DNA of 57,388 nt from Caballeronia sp. SEWSISQ10-4 2 (GTDB lineage: Bacteria > Pseudomonadota > Gammaproteobacteria > Burkholderiales > Burkholderiaceae). Below the pieces are notes generated by a model. It did not search any database. It saw nothing but the letters and a program-made list of their open reading frames with translations, and had not been told where the DNA came from. Shown piece by piece: positions 33,972 through 43,663 of this stretch. The stretch covers positions 1 to 57,388 of the forward strand of contig NZ_JALPRJ010000056.1 in assembly GCF_030464885.1 (NCBI RefSeq), written 5' to 3'. How positions within the stretch are numbered: position 1 is the stretch's first letter; every line of letters starts with the position of its first letter. A program made the translations under genes and the position numbers.

Positions 33972-34757
33972 ATGGACATAGACATATTTCTGAAATTCAT
34001 TGATGAGCTCGCCGACGAAGCACGCGCTATTGCCCGAAAGTTCTTTGGCGAACAACCTTCAATGGAACATAAGGCAGACAGGACGCCCGTGACACAGGCG
34101 GACCGTGATATTGAAGCTGCGCTTGCTGCCTCCATTCGCGGGACCTTTCCCGAGCACCGCATTATTGGAGAGGAGTTTGGCGAGCAATCGGCACCGAGCT
34201 CCCAGGCGTTAGCCGACTGCTATACGTGGATCATTGACCCGGTGGACGGAACGGGTAGCTTCGCTGTCGGCAACCCTCTTTTCGGTACGCTCATTGGGGT
34301 GCTGAAAAATGGCGCGCCGTGGCTGGGTGCCATCGAGGTTCCAGTTCTGCAAGAACGGTGGGTAGGGTCGCCTTCAGGGAGTTTCCTTAATGGACATCGT
34401 GTCACGACCAGTCAATGCGAGAAGCTGGGCGATGCGAAGCTGTGTACCACATCGCCGGATATCTTCGACGCACAAGGGCGTCAGGCGTTTGAGCGAGTCG
34501 GTGCACGAGTCGCTTTGCGACGCTACGGAGGGGATTGCTACAACTACGCGCTGCTGGCAAAAGGCCGGGTCGACCTGGTAATCGAATCGGGCCTACAGCC
34601 GTACGACTATTTGCCACTTGTTCCGGTCATTGAAGCGGCTGGCGGAATCATCACGGATTGGACCGGACGCCCACTACGTCGTCACTCTGATGGTCGCGTT
34701 ATTGCTGCGGCGACTGAGACGCTTCATCGACAGGCTCTAGTACTGCTTGCGGAATAG
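33972..34757 (+). CDS. Inositol-monophosphatase-family phosphatase (HisN-like)
   Basis: A 261-residue Mg-dependent phosphatase. The metal-binding motifs are GEEFGEQ (~58-64), WIIDPVDGTGSFAVGNPLFG (~84-103) and the late GLQPYDYLPLVPVIEAAGG. Residues match the histidinol-phosphatase/IMPase superfamily. ATG 33972 is taken, with an adjacent GTG at 33969; the ribosome site is weak. It sits behind the porin on the same strand and may be the last gene of the transporter region. Why a sugar/amino-alcohol phosphatase would be there is unclear. Confidence 0.88.
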   Translation: MDIDIFLKFIDELADEARAIARKFFGEQPSMEHKADRTPVTQADRDIEAALAASIRGTFPEHRIIGEEFGEQSAPSSQALADCYTWIIDPVDGTGSFAVGNPLFGTLIGVLKNGAPWLGAIEVPVLQERWVGSPSGSFLNGHRVTTSQCEKLGDAKLCTTSPDIFDAQGRQAFERVGARVALRRYGGDCYNYALLAKGRVDLVIESGLQPYDYLPLVPVIEAAGGIITDWTGRPLRRHSDGRVIAAATETLHRQALVLLAE

Positions 34758-34881
34758 AGATCAAGTCTTGTCGCAGGGCGACTCATCGAGGGTCGTCCCA
34801 ATTAATTGATGTCCACCTGCGTCTAAGCACTCAGCTTTTAACGCGTCGTCTCAGTGAAGCTCAAATAATGGAGTGTCCCTT

Positions 34882-36015
34882 ATGAAATATCGAGTACTCA
34901 ACCCATTAGTGCCTTTGTCGATCGTAGTGCTAGGAATGGCGGCGTGCGGAGGGGGAAATGAGGGAGGGACGACGCCGCATCTGACGTCAACCATTTCTGT
35001 CCAGACACCCGCAGCCAGCTTCCTGTTCGACATAGGTTATGTAGATCAAAGCCAAGGAAAATACTACCTTGCCGATGTAAGCAACAACGCCATTGACGTC
35101 GTTGACGTAAACAAGAATCAACTTATTTCACAATTTAAACCAGGATTTGCTGGTTTCAGCGGGTCTGTGGCTACGGCGGGCCCCGAAGGGGTTGTTGGTA
35201 TCCCGGGTACGAATCAGCTTTATGTTGCCGACGTAAATTCGGTAAAGCTCCTTGATGTTTCAAACGGACAACTTCTGAAGAACATTCCAATTGCCACGTC
35301 CGGTCTACGCACGGATTCCCTCTGCTTTGATCCGGACGACAGCTTGATCATGGCAACCAATCCCGCCGATTCCCCGCCGTTTGCAACGTTCATTTCAACG
35401 GCCTCTCAAACAGTGGTTGCGACCCTCTCCTTTCCGGACTCGGCTGGACTGGAGCAATGTCAATATGACAAGGTGACTAGAAGCTTCCTATTGAACAATG
35501 ACGGCACCCCCGCGAACGCTCACGGCGAGATGGACGTTATTCCATTGAATTCGGTTCTTGCTGGCACGCCACAGAACTCGAAAGCATATCCATTGCCAGC
35601 ATGCAACCCTAACGGCTTGGCGCTTGGACCAAACAACGACGTTTTGGTGGCTTGTACCCCGGATACAGGCTCGCCGCTTATCAGTTTGATTCTCGACCGG
35701 GCGACCGGAGCGCTCCTCTCAACCATTCCGTTCGGCGGGGCCGACCAAGTGGCTTACGACTCTGTGACGAATCGCTATTTTATTCCTGCGTATCTTGATC
35801 AAACGAATGGATTGGCAGGGCCGTCGTCGTCGGCTACACCCACACTCGGCGTTGTCGATGCGACGTCACGTTCTGTGATCGCACAGGTGGCAATGGGACA
35901 CAGCTCACATTCCATTGCTATCCACGGCGCATCTCATCAGATATATCTGCCATTTGCTGGTAGTGGTTCTGGGACCTTTTCTTCCAACGGCATTGCTGTT
36001 TTTTCCACCCAGTAG
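34882..36015 (+). CDS. Secreted lipoprotein with beta-propeller-like repeats
   Basis: A 377-residue protein with a lipoprotein signal (VVLGMAACGGG, lipidated Cys ~22). It then carries repeated YVN-type blades, for example YYLADVSNNAIDVVDVNKNQ, QLYVADVNSVKLLDVSNGQL and LGVVDATSRSVIAQVAMGHS, typical of a propeller such as lactonase or YNCE-like proteins. The composition (many Asn, Ser, Thr) and lower G+C differ from its neighbours. ATG 34882 has GGAG 8 bases upstream and is preferred to GTG 34873. The function is unknown; binding of a ligand or the cell wall is possible. Confidence 0.7.
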   Translation: MKYRVLNPLVPLSIVVLGMAACGGGNEGGTTPHLTSTISVQTPAASFLFDIGYVDQSQGKYYLADVSNNAIDVVDVNKNQLISQFKPGFAGFSGSVATAGPEGVVGIPGTNQLYVADVNSVKLLDVSNGQLLKNIPIATSGLRTDSLCFDPDDSLIMATNPADSPPFATFISTASQTVVATLSFPDSAGLEQCQYDKVTRSFLLNNDGTPANAHGEMDVIPLNSVLAGTPQNSKAYPLPACNPNGLALGPNNDVLVACTPDTGSPLISLILDRATGALLSTIPFGGADQVAYDSVTNRYFIPAYLDQTNGLAGPSSSATPTLGVVDATSRSVIAQVAMGHSSHSIAIHGASHQIYLPFAGSGSGTFSSNGIAVFSTQ

Positions 36016-36042
36016 GTCCGATAGTTTCGGGTGAGCTTGAAG

Positions 36043-36063
36043 CGGCGGTCCAAGGGACCGCCG
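36043..36063. terminator. Hairpin between convergent genes
   Basis: CGGCGGTCC (36043-36051), loop AAG, GGACCGCCG (36055-36063) is a perfect 9-bp stem between the convergent lipoprotein and AsnC genes. T runs are short on both sides, so it may be a bidirectional but imperfect terminator. Confidence 0.55.
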
Positions 36064-36072
36064 TTGGCATGA

Positions 36073-36546
36073 TCATTCGTCGCGAATGCGCACAGGTAGC
36101 GCTGTCTTGTATTCAACGCGGCGCAGGGCTACCGATGTGTGGATGTCGCGCACGCCTTCAATCTTCGTGAGCTTGGTCATCACGAACCGCTCGATACCGG
36201 CAATGTCGCTGGCGACTACACGAAGCATGTAGTCGAAGGCGCCGGTCATCAGATAACACTCCATCACTTCCTCGAAGGTTGCGATTGCGCGTTCAAACGC
36301 TGCGAGCCGAACTTCGCTCTTTTTTTCAATTGCTACCGACACGTAAGCGTTGACCGGAAACCCAGCTTTTTCTTGGTCGAGGAGAGTCACGTACTGGGTG
36401 ATGACACCGGACTCTTCGAGTAACCGGATGCGTCGGTAATACGGAGATAGCGACAGGCCCAGAGACTCCGCGAGGTCGGCTGCTTTCGCATGTGCATCGT
36501 GCTGAAGCGCGTGCAGGATGGTCACATCATTGCGATCGAATTTCAT
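36073..36546 (-). CDS. Lrp/AsnC-family transcriptional regulator
   Basis: A 157-residue feast/famine regulator. The N-terminal helix-turn-helix is AKAADLAESLGLSLSPYYRR (~18-37) and the C-terminal RAM ligand domain runs VNAYVSVAIEKKSE to TSVALRRVEYKTALPV. It is divergent from the indolepyruvate oxidoreductase gene, whose amino-acid-type substrates fit an amino-acid-sensing regulator. A TGCCAAA...TTTGGCA repeat lies between them. Confidence 0.92.
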   Translation of the reverse strand: MKFDRNDVTILHALQHDAHAKAADLAESLGLSLSPYYRRIRLLEESGVITQYVTLLDQEKAGFPVNAYVSVAIEKKSEVRLAAFERAIATFEEVMECYLMTGAFDYMLRVVASDIAGIERFVMTKLTKIEGVRDIHTSVALRRVEYKTALPVRIRDE

Positions 36547-36587
36547 TAGCTAACTTTCCCCACAAAATGGTTGAATTCGGCGCCAAT

Positions 36588-36623
36588 TGCCAAATTTCGT
36601 CAATTTGATGGTCAAGTTTGGCA
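36588..36623. promoter_or_regulatory. Candidate AsnC operator upstream of the oxidoreductase
   Basis: TGCCAAA (36588-36594) and TTTGGCA (36617-36623) form an inverted repeat with an A+T-rich 22-base centre in the divergent region between the AsnC gene and the oxidoreductase. A role for AsnC is inferred from position. Confidence 0.4.
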
Positions 36624-36688
36624 CAAATCGTCTCTATCGGCTACCTAAAATGGGTCTCATCCCACACATCCAGCGGCGGAGAAAAACA

Positions 36689-39600
36689 ATGAATATGCGA
36701 GCAGTCGAGGTCGAGCGCCAACTCGACATGGCGTACCGTCTTGAGGACCGTTACCGTCGGGAGAACGGAACAGTTTTTCTGACAGGTACCCAGGCGCTCG
36801 TGCGAATTCTGGTCGAGCAGGCTCGCAGTGATCGCGCCGCCGGCATCAATACCGGGGGCCTGGTATCGGGCTACCGCGGATCGCCGCTTGGAGGATTTGA
36901 CCAGGAACTCTGGCGCCAGAAGACGCTGCTTGCAGATCATGCGATCCGCTTTGAGCCGGGGCTTAACGAAGATCTGGGCGCGACCATGCTTTGGGGCGCC
37001 CAACAAGTCGACGCATTTCCGGGCAAGCGGGTCGACGGTGTGTTTTCCATGTGGTACGGCAAAGGTCCAGGCGTTGATCGCACCGGCGACGTCTTCCGCA
37101 ATGCCAATATCCTGGGCACGTCGAGACGGGGTGGCGTGCTGGCTGTAGCGGGGGATGACCACGCGGCGCAATCGTCGATGTTCCCGCACCAGACCGACCA
37201 CGTGTTCGAAGGCGCGATGATGCCGATTCTCTTCCCGGCGTCGGTCGAGGAATATATCGAGTTCGGCTTGACGGGTTACGCGATGTCCCGTTTCTCAGGC
37301 CTTTGGGTCGCATTCAAGGCGATCACCGAAACCGTTGAAAGCGGACGCTCAATGACCGTGCAGGGCCATGGTGCGGATGCGGCTTCGCGCTTCAGGTTGC
37401 CCGCAGACATTCAGATTCCGGAAGGTCGGGGCTTCAACTACGACCCGAATCTTCGTTGGCCGGCTGAGCGAGGCGAGCTCGAGCGACGTGTGCTCGATGA
37501 GCGTCTGCCCGCGGCACTCAGCTTTATCCGCGCAAATCCCCTCGATCGCACGCTGGTGCGGCCGCAAGGCGCACGTGTTGGTATCGTCACGGTGGGCAAG
37601 GCGCATGGGGATGTGCTGGCTGCTTTTGAAACCCTCGGACTCTCGCCAAAAGAACTGGAGCGCCTTGGAATCGGCGTCTACAAGATCGGCATGATCTGGC
37701 CGCTCGAGGCCGAAGGGGTGCGCGCATTTGCACGAGGCATGCAGGCGCTTGTCATAGTTGAAGAGAAGCGTTCCTTTGTAGAACGGCAGATCAAGGAGGC
37801 ACTGTTCAACCTGCGGGCAGATGAGCGTCCTGCAGTGTTCGGCAAGGACTTGGGAGAAGCGGGTCCGTTGCTGCCTGCCGCGATGGAGTTCGCGCCTGAG
37901 CAGATTGTGGCTGCCCTCAAACGGTTCTTCGCACACACCAAGGTTGAACTGACCGCCCCAGCCCCGGTCGCGGCGCCCGTTCACCGAAGCGGCTTGCGCG
38001 TCATTCCCCTTGCGACGAACAAGGATGCTGAACCGCTCACCCGCAAGGCTTTCTTCTGTGCAGGGTGTCCCCACAATACGTCGACCAAATTGCCGGACGG
38101 TTCATACGCTGCGGCTGGAATTGGTTGTCACATCATGGCCTTGGGCGAAGCGGGCGACACTGCGACGTTTTGCCAGATGGGAGGAGAAGGGGTCCAGTGG
38201 ATCGGGATGTCAACGTTCATGGACATCCCGCACATGTTCGTCAATCTCGGTGATGGGACATATCAGCACTCGGGCAGTCTTGCCATTCGCCAGTCGGTTG
38301 CTGCGAGCTCGAACGTCACATACAAGATCCTCTTCAACGACGCGGTGGCGATGACGGGAGGCCAGCCCGCCGAAGGCAACCTGACCGTCCAGCGCGTGGT
38401 GGCCCAAGTGGTCGCCGAGGGCGTGACAAAGGTGGTGGTTGTCACTGACGAACCTGAAAAATATTCGCGCCGCTCCGGCTTGCCCGCAACTGTTGAAGTT
38501 CAGCATCGCGACGACCTTGACGCATTGCAACGTACCTTGCGTGAGACCAAAGGCGTCTCGGTCATTGTGTACGATCAGACCTGCGCGGCTGAAAAGCGCC
38601 GCCGGCGCAAGCGCGGAAAACTCATCGATCCGCCTAAGCGCGTTGTAATCAACCCGGCTGTTTGTGAAGGGTGTGGCGATTGTTCAGTGCAGTCGAATTG
38701 CATTGCGATCGAACCGCTCGAAACGGAGCTCGGCCGCAAGCGCGCGGTTAATCAGTCGAGTTGCAACAAAGACACTTCGTGCCTCAAAGGATTCTGCCCG
38801 AGCTTCGTTACGGTTGAAGGACTGCAGCCGAAGCGCCCGGACCAGAAGCGCATTGGCGCCATCGAAGAAGAATGGCGCGCAAGGCTCCCCGCACCTGCGG
38901 CTGTGTCGGCCGAAATGGAGACGCACGCGAGCATTGTCGTCACAGGCATCGGTGGCACGGGTGTGGTCACGATTGGTGCGATTCTGGCCATGGCCGCGCA
39001 TCTGGAGGGCAAGGGTGCCTCCACGCTGGATTTCACGGGTCTCGCTCAGAAGAATGGTGCTGTCATCAGTCACATACAAATTGCGAGCAGCCGGGAAAAA
39101 ATCGTTACGTCCCGTATTGGCGCGCATGCCGCGAATGTTCTGCTCGGCTGCGACGCAGTGGTTGCGGCGTCCGCCGGAGCGCTCTCACGGGTTGCTTCCG
39201 GGTTGACGCGAGCAGTTGTGAACGAACGGATTACGCCGACATCGGACTTCGTGCGCGACGGTGACCTGCCGATTAGCAAAGCGATCCATCAGAGCGCTAT
39301 AGAAAGCGCAATTGGCGGAGCCCCATCCGTTTTCTGGGACGGTTCCGGCGCGGCCGAGAACCTTTTCGGCGATTCAATTGCATCGAACATGATGATGGTT
39401 GGGTATGCGTATCAACTGGGACTGATTCCGCTCTCAGAAGAAGCGATCAGGCGGGCCATCGAACTGAATGGCACAGCCGTGAAGATGAATGAGCGCGCGT
39501 TCTTCTGGGGGCGTCTGATGGCACACGACGCCAGCGTGATCGAGCGGGTCTCCGGCACGAAGGCTGCAGAATCAGGCGTGTTCGAACTGGAGCGCTTCGT

Positions 39601-40228
39601 GGCCGATCGCGTGCGCGACCTCGAGCGCTATCAGAACGCCGCCTATGGCCGCCGGTACAAGGCACTTGTCGATAGCGTGCAGCACACTGAGCGACGCGTA
39701 TCCGGTGTTGTTGGTGAGCTCACGGAAGCGGTTGCCCGCAATTACTTCAAGGTTCTCGCCTACAAGGACGAGTACGAAGTGGCACGACTGCATACCGACG
39801 GCAGCTTTCGTTCTCACCTCTCCAGCGCCTTCGATGGCGACGGCAAGAAGACGTTTTACATGGCGCCTCCGCTTCTCATCCGCCGCGACCCTCGCACCGG
39901 CCGCAGAAACAAGATTGCGCTTCGCGCTGCATGGCTTGACCCGCTGCTGCGCGTGATGAAGCACGGCAAGGTTTTACGCGGGACACCGTTGGATCCGTTC
40001 GGTCGCCAGCAGGATCGGGTCATCGAGCGCGCGTTGATCGGCGAATTCGAGGAAGACGTCAGCCTCGCTGTTCAAAGTCTCACACCTGGGACGATCGAGA
40101 CGGCAATTGCTTTGCTGCGCGTGCCGTCATCGATTCGTGGCTTTGGCGTGATCAAGGAACGCAACTACGAAAATGCCCGTCCGGTGCGTCAACGGTATCG
40201 CGCGATGCTGCTGACGAGCGATCGGTAA
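36689..40228 (+). CDS. Indolepyruvate ferredoxin oxidoreductase, fused two-subunit form
   Basis: A 1179-residue oxidoreductase that decarboxylates aryl- or branched 2-oxo acids to acyl-CoA, using thiamine diphosphate and ferredoxin. The order of parts is: an N-terminal pyruvate-oxidoreductase-like domain (GLVSGYRGSPLGGFDQEL), a TPP-binding region (CAGCPHNTSTKLPDG, MGGEGVQWIGMSTF, YKILFNDAVAMTGGQPAEG), an Fe-S region (NPAVCEGCGDCSVQSNC and CLKGFCPSF), and the gamma-like domain (VVTGIGGTGVVTIGAILAMA). ATG 36689 is chosen because GGAG lies just upstream. Followed by SDR, thiolase and amino-acid dehydrogenase genes, it converts 2-oxo acids made by the dehydrogenase. Confidence 0.92.
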   Translation: MNMRAVEVERQLDMAYRLEDRYRRENGTVFLTGTQALVRILVEQARSDRAAGINTGGLVSGYRGSPLGGFDQELWRQKTLLADHAIRFEPGLNEDLGATMLWGAQQVDAFPGKRVDGVFSMWYGKGPGVDRTGDVFRNANILGTSRRGGVLAVAGDDHAAQSSMFPHQTDHVFEGAMMPILFPASVEEYIEFGLTGYAMSRFSGLWVAFKAITETVESGRSMTVQGHGADAASRFRLPADIQIPEGRGFNYDPNLRWPAERGELERRVLDERLPAALSFIRANPLDRTLVRPQGARVGIVTVGKAHGDVLAAFETLGLSPKELERLGIGVYKIGMIWPLEAEGVRAFARGMQALVIVEEKRSFVERQIKEALFNLRADERPAVFGKDLGEAGPLLPAAMEFAPEQIVAALKRFFAHTKVELTAPAPVAAPVHRSGLRVIPLATNKDAEPLTRKAFFCAGCPHNTSTKLPDGSYAAAGIGCHIMALGEAGDTATFCQMGGEGVQWIGMSTFMDIPHMFVNLGDGTYQHSGSLAIRQSVAASSNVTYKILFNDAVAMTGGQPAEGNLTVQRVVAQVVAEGVTKVVVVTDEPEKYSRRSGLPATVEVQHRDDLDALQRTLRETKGVSVIVYDQTCAAEKRRRRKRGKLIDPPKRVVINPAVCEGCGDCSVQSNCIAIEPLETELGRKRAVNQSSCNKDTSCLKGFCPSFVTVEGLQPKRPDQKRIGAIEEEWRARLPAPAAVSAEMETHASIVVTGIGGTGVVTIGAILAMAAHLEGKGASTLDFTGLAQKNGAVISHIQIASSREKIVTSRIGAHAANVLLGCDAVVAASAGALSRVASGLTRAVVNERITPTSDFVRDGDLPISKAIHQSAIESAIGGAPSVFWDGSGAAENLFGDSIASNMMMVGYAYQLGLIPLSEEAIRRAIELNGTAVKMNERAFFWGRLMAHDASVIERVSGTKAAESGVFELERFVADRVRDLERYQNAAYGRRYKALVDSVQHTERRVSGVVGELTEAVARNYFKVLAYKDEYEVARLHTDGSFRSHLSSAFDGDGKKTFYMAPPLLIRRDPRTGRRNKIALRAAWLDPLLRVMKHGKVLRGTPLDPFGRQQDRVIERALIGEFEEDVSLAVQSLTPGTIETAIALLRVPSSIRGFGVIKERNYENARPVRQRYRAMLLTSDR

Positions 40229-40263
40229 CGGCTTGTGCAAACGAATGCAAGGAGGAGATGAAT

Positions 40264-41031
40264 ATGGTGATTGGCGATAGCACTTTTCTGGTCACAGGCG
40301 GTGGCTCTGGTCTTGGCGCGGCGGTTGGCCGTGCATTGCTCGATCGCGGCGCGAACGTGGCGTTTGCGGACATCGATTTAAAGGGGGTTCAGGCAGAAGC
40401 GGCCCATCACGCAGAGCGCGGTTTTGCGGTTCGGGTTGACGTGACTGACGGCGGGAGCGTTGAGGAAGCGGTGACTGCTGTGATCGCCCGCTTTGGTCCG
40501 CTGCGAGGCGTGGTGAATTGCGCAGGTATTGCGCCGGCGCAGCGCATTGTGGGGCGCGAAGGGCCGCACTCGCTCGAGCTGTTTGCCAAGGTCGTTTCTG
40601 TCAATCTGATCGGCACTTTCAACGTGATGCGTATTGCGGCTGCGGCGATGGTCGGCAATCAGCTGGATGCTCATGGTGAGCGGGGCGTAATCATCAACAC
40701 GGCATCGGCGGCCGCCTTCGACGGGCAGATTGGTCAGGCAGCGTACGCCGCGTCCAAGGGCGGGGTCGTGTCGCTGACGCTGCCCGCGGCACGCGAGCTT
40801 GGCCGCAACGCAATCCGGGTCGTCACCATCGCTCCTGGCATCTTCGAAACGCCAATGCTTCTCGGCATGCCGGAAGAGGTGCAGAAGGCATTGGGCGAAG
40901 GCGTGCCATTCCCCCAACGACTCGGTCGTCCCGGTGAATTTGCAGCGCTCGTCGGACATATTGCGGAGAACGCCTATTTGAACGGTGAGGTGATCCGCCT
41001 CGACGGCGCACTTCGCATGGCACCGCGCTGA
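40264..41031 (+). CDS. SDR dehydrogenase, 3-hydroxyacyl-CoA dehydrogenase type-2 (HSD10-like)
   Basis: A 255-residue short-chain dehydrogenase with cofactor motif TGGGSGLGAAVG, NAG-like NCAGIAPAQ, catalytic Ser in INTASAAAFDGQIGQ and YAASKGG. The sequence resembles HSD10/FadB2-type enzymes that oxidise 2-methyl-3-hydroxybutyryl-CoA. The ATG at 40264 is 8 bases after AAGGAGG; ATG 40258 is only 2 bases from it. Placed before a thiolase, it fits the last oxidation in isoleucine or short-chain acyl-CoA breakdown. Confidence 0.88.
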   Translation: MVIGDSTFLVTGGGSGLGAAVGRALLDRGANVAFADIDLKGVQAEAAHHAERGFAVRVDVTDGGSVEEAVTAVIARFGPLRGVVNCAGIAPAQRIVGREGPHSLELFAKVVSVNLIGTFNVMRIAAAAMVGNQLDAHGERGVIINTASAAAFDGQIGQAAYAASKGGVVSLTLPAARELGRNAIRVVTIAPGIFETPMLLGMPEEVQKALGEGVPFPQRLGRPGEFAALVGHIAENAYLNGEVIRLDGALRMAPR

Positions 41032-41053
41032 CACCGATTAACAGGAGCATACG

Positions 41054-42241
41054 ATGACAATTCACCAGGATGACATTGTGATTGTCGGCGCAAAGCGCAC
41101 GGCTATCGGTGCCTTTCAGGGGCAGTTCAAGGACCTCTCTTCTCCGCGTCTCGCCTCTGTCGCTATTGACGCTGCGATCAAGCAGGCGGGAATCGATCCG
41201 GCAACGATCGACGAGGCCATCTTCGGATGCTGTCTGCCCGCTGGTCTGGGGCAGGCACCCGCACGGCAGGCGGTACTCGGCGCCGGCCTTGCGCATACGG
41301 TTCCGGCAACGACTGTCAACAAGATGTGCGGCTCCGGGATGAAGGCCGTGATGCTTGCGCATGATCTGCTTCGCTGCGGCACTGCCACAGTGGCCATTGC
41401 TGGCGGTATGGAATCGATGACGAACTCGCCCTATCTGCTGCCAAAGGCACGTCAAGGTCTTCGCATGGGACATAGCCAGGTGCTGGACCACATGTTTCTG
41501 GACGGTCTGCAGGACGCGTACGAGGGCAAGTTGATGGGATGCTACGCCGATGCATCGGCACGTGACTGGCATCTGACGCGCGAGGCTCAGGACGCCTTTG
41601 CGAGCGAGTCGATCCGGCGGGCTCAGGAGGCGGTCGCGAACGGGACCTTCGAAGCCGAAATTGCACCTGTCGCCATCGTTGACAAGAAGGGGACTCAGTC
41701 GCTTGGCCGCGACGAAACGCCTGAACTGTGCAACCTCGAAAAGGTTTCGACGCTGCGTCCCGCGTTTATAGCAGACGGAACCGTCACTTCGGCGAATTCG
41801 TCGTCGATTTCTGACGGTGCCGCTGCACTCGTGTTGATGCGTGCCGGGACTGCGTCGGCCGCAGGTCTTACTCCGCTCGCGCGTATCGCCTCTCATGCAA
41901 CCAACGCGCTTGCTCCGGCCAAGTACACCGAAGCGCCGGCCGGCGCGATCCGTAAGGCTATCGAGCGCGCTGGGTGGAGACAGGCGGAAGTCGACCTGTA
42001 TGAAATCAACGAGGCGTTCGCGGCCGTGACGATGATCGCCATGGCCGAGCTCGGATTGAGCCACGCACAGGTGAACGTCAAAGGTGGTGCATGCGCAATC
42101 GGCCATCCGATCGGTGCGAGCGGTGCACGCATTCTTGTGACGTTGCTCTATGCGCTGCGCGCCCGCAATGCACGACTTGGTGTTGCTTCGTTGTGTCTCG
42201 GTGGCGGCGAAGCGACCGCGGTGGCAATCGAACTGCTCTGA
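41054..42241 (+). CDS. Acetyl-CoA C-acyltransferase (thiolase)
   Basis: A 395-residue biosynthetic/degradative thiolase. Nucleophilic Cys92 (NKMCGSGMKAV), His in GGACAIGHPIGASGAR and the second Cys in LCLGGGEATAV are all present. AGGAG precedes ATG 41054. It follows the HSD10-like SDR by 22 bases and would split 2-methylacetoacetyl-CoA or acetoacetyl-CoA. Standard length, nothing missing. Confidence 0.93.
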   Translation: MTIHQDDIVIVGAKRTAIGAFQGQFKDLSSPRLASVAIDAAIKQAGIDPATIDEAIFGCCLPAGLGQAPARQAVLGAGLAHTVPATTVNKMCGSGMKAVMLAHDLLRCGTATVAIAGGMESMTNSPYLLPKARQGLRMGHSQVLDHMFLDGLQDAYEGKLMGCYADASARDWHLTREAQDAFASESIRRAQEAVANGTFEAEIAPVAIVDKKGTQSLGRDETPELCNLEKVSTLRPAFIADGTVTSANSSSISDGAAALVLMRAGTASAAGLTPLARIASHATNALAPAKYTEAPAGAIRKAIERAGWRQAEVDLYEINEAFAAVTMIAMAELGLSHAQVNVKGGACAIGHPIGASGARILVTLLYALRARNARLGVASLCLGGGEATAVAIELL

Positions 42242-42306
42242 GCTGATCGGCATCTGCTCGTTGAGAGTCACTTAACTGAATAACCTATCCATTTCTGAGC
42301 CAATCC

Positions 42307-43392
42307 ATGAACACAAATACCGAGGCGCATAACCTCTCTGAGAGACCGCGTCTGTTCGAACTTGACGGCGAACCTGCGCACGAAAAGGTGCTGTTTGTTT
42401 CAGACTCGAAGACTTCTCTTCGGGCCATCATCGCCGTGCACAACACGACCCGCGGACCGGCCTTCGGCGGGTGCCGCATGTGGCAATACTCGAGCGACGA
42501 GCATGCACTTCGCGACGCTTTGCGTCTGTCGCATGGCATGAGTCTGAAGAACGCGATGGCCGATCTGCCCTATGGTGGCGGCAAGGCCGTCATCATCATG
42601 AACGACCAGCAGTTGAATCGGAAGGAAATGTTCCAGGCATTCGGCCGGGCAGTGCAATCGCTGGGCGGCCAGTACATCACCGGCGAAGATGTGGGTACAA
42701 CGGTTGACGACATGCTGGGGATCCAGAGCGTCACACACTTTGCAAGCGGCACTCCACGCGCTGGCCGGTTTGGTGGCAATCCGTCGCCGAAGACAGCTCT
42801 CGGTATTTTTGCTGCGATCGAGCGAGCAGCGGGCGTGCTCTTTGGTGCGACTTCGCTCGATGGCCTGAGCGTTGCGGTCCAGGGGCTGGGCTCTGTTGGC
42901 TGGGACCTGTGTGAGCGACTGCATGCTGCCGGCTCCAAGCTAGTCGTCGCCGATATTGACGCGGCCCGGGTGGCCGCGGCGATGAAAAAGTTTAGTGCCG
43001 AAGCCGTGCATGTCAGCGACATCGTTACCCAGGAGGTCGACGTGTTCGCGCCCTGTGCGCTTGGAGCCGTGCTGAATGCCCCCGCTATCGCAGAGATGCG
43101 GTGCAAGATCGTCGCGGGCGCTGCCAACAATCAGCTTGCGACGGCTGACGACGCACAACGGTTGCATCTTCGCGGGATTCACTATCTGCCGGACTACGTG
43201 GTCAACGCCGGTGGCATCATCAGTTGCGTGCGGGAATACGAAGGTAGTGGCGACGATGCGTCCGTGGATCAGGAGGTTGTTCGCATCGCCGATCGTACGG
43301 CCAGTCTGATCGATGAGGCCCGTGCGCAAGGTAAATCGATCGCGAGCGTCGCGTATGAACAGGCTCTCAGAAAGATCGGCGTGACGCTGTAA
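42307..43392 (+). CDS. Leu/Phe/Val-type NAD+-dependent amino-acid dehydrogenase
   Basis: A 361-residue oxidative deaminase of the Glu/Leu/Phe/Val dehydrogenase family. Substrate Lys81 (SLKNAMADLPYG) and catalytic Lys93 (GGGKAVI) are spaced as in leucine dehydrogenase. The NAD fold is VAVQGLGSVGWDLCERL. It would yield branched-chain or aromatic 2-oxo acids for the ferredoxin oxidoreductase four genes upstream. Whether Leu, Phe or Val is preferred cannot be said. It is 65 bases downstream of the thiolase. Confidence 0.9.
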   Translation: MNTNTEAHNLSERPRLFELDGEPAHEKVLFVSDSKTSLRAIIAVHNTTRGPAFGGCRMWQYSSDEHALRDALRLSHGMSLKNAMADLPYGGGKAVIIMNDQQLNRKEMFQAFGRAVQSLGGQYITGEDVGTTVDDMLGIQSVTHFASGTPRAGRFGGNPSPKTALGIFAAIERAAGVLFGATSLDGLSVAVQGLGSVGWDLCERLHAAGSKLVVADIDAARVAAAMKKFSAEAVHVSDIVTQEVDVFAPCALGAVLNAPAIAEMRCKIVAGAANNQLATADDAQRLHLRGIHYLPDYVVNAGGIISCVREYEGSGDDASVDQEVVRIADRTASLIDEARAQGKSIASVAYEQALRKIGVTL

Positions 43393-43663
43393 CGAATCGG
43401 GATATTGTCGGTGAGTGCGCTGTGACTTTCGGGTCGCTTTCGGACGCACGGCGCGCGTCCGCTGCATTGCGCAGGGACGCTGTGCGTGGGCAGCTCCAAC
43501 AGAAGAGAGAATGGATGAGGCTCCCCGCGATCTAATCTGCCACGTCCAGTCGATGGTCGCTGGTCGCGGCACGTCCCGCCTGATTGGATTGAAGGTAAAT
43601 CGCCTTGGCCCCTGTTGCAGCGCGCGACCCAGCCAAGCCTGCCTGGGAATTTTCAATTGCTCG

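Noticed and set aside
40823..42271. Open frame of 482 codons on the minus strand
   Set aside because: Antisense to the thiolase and SDR genes, with Arg/Cys/His-rich composition typical of shadow frames.
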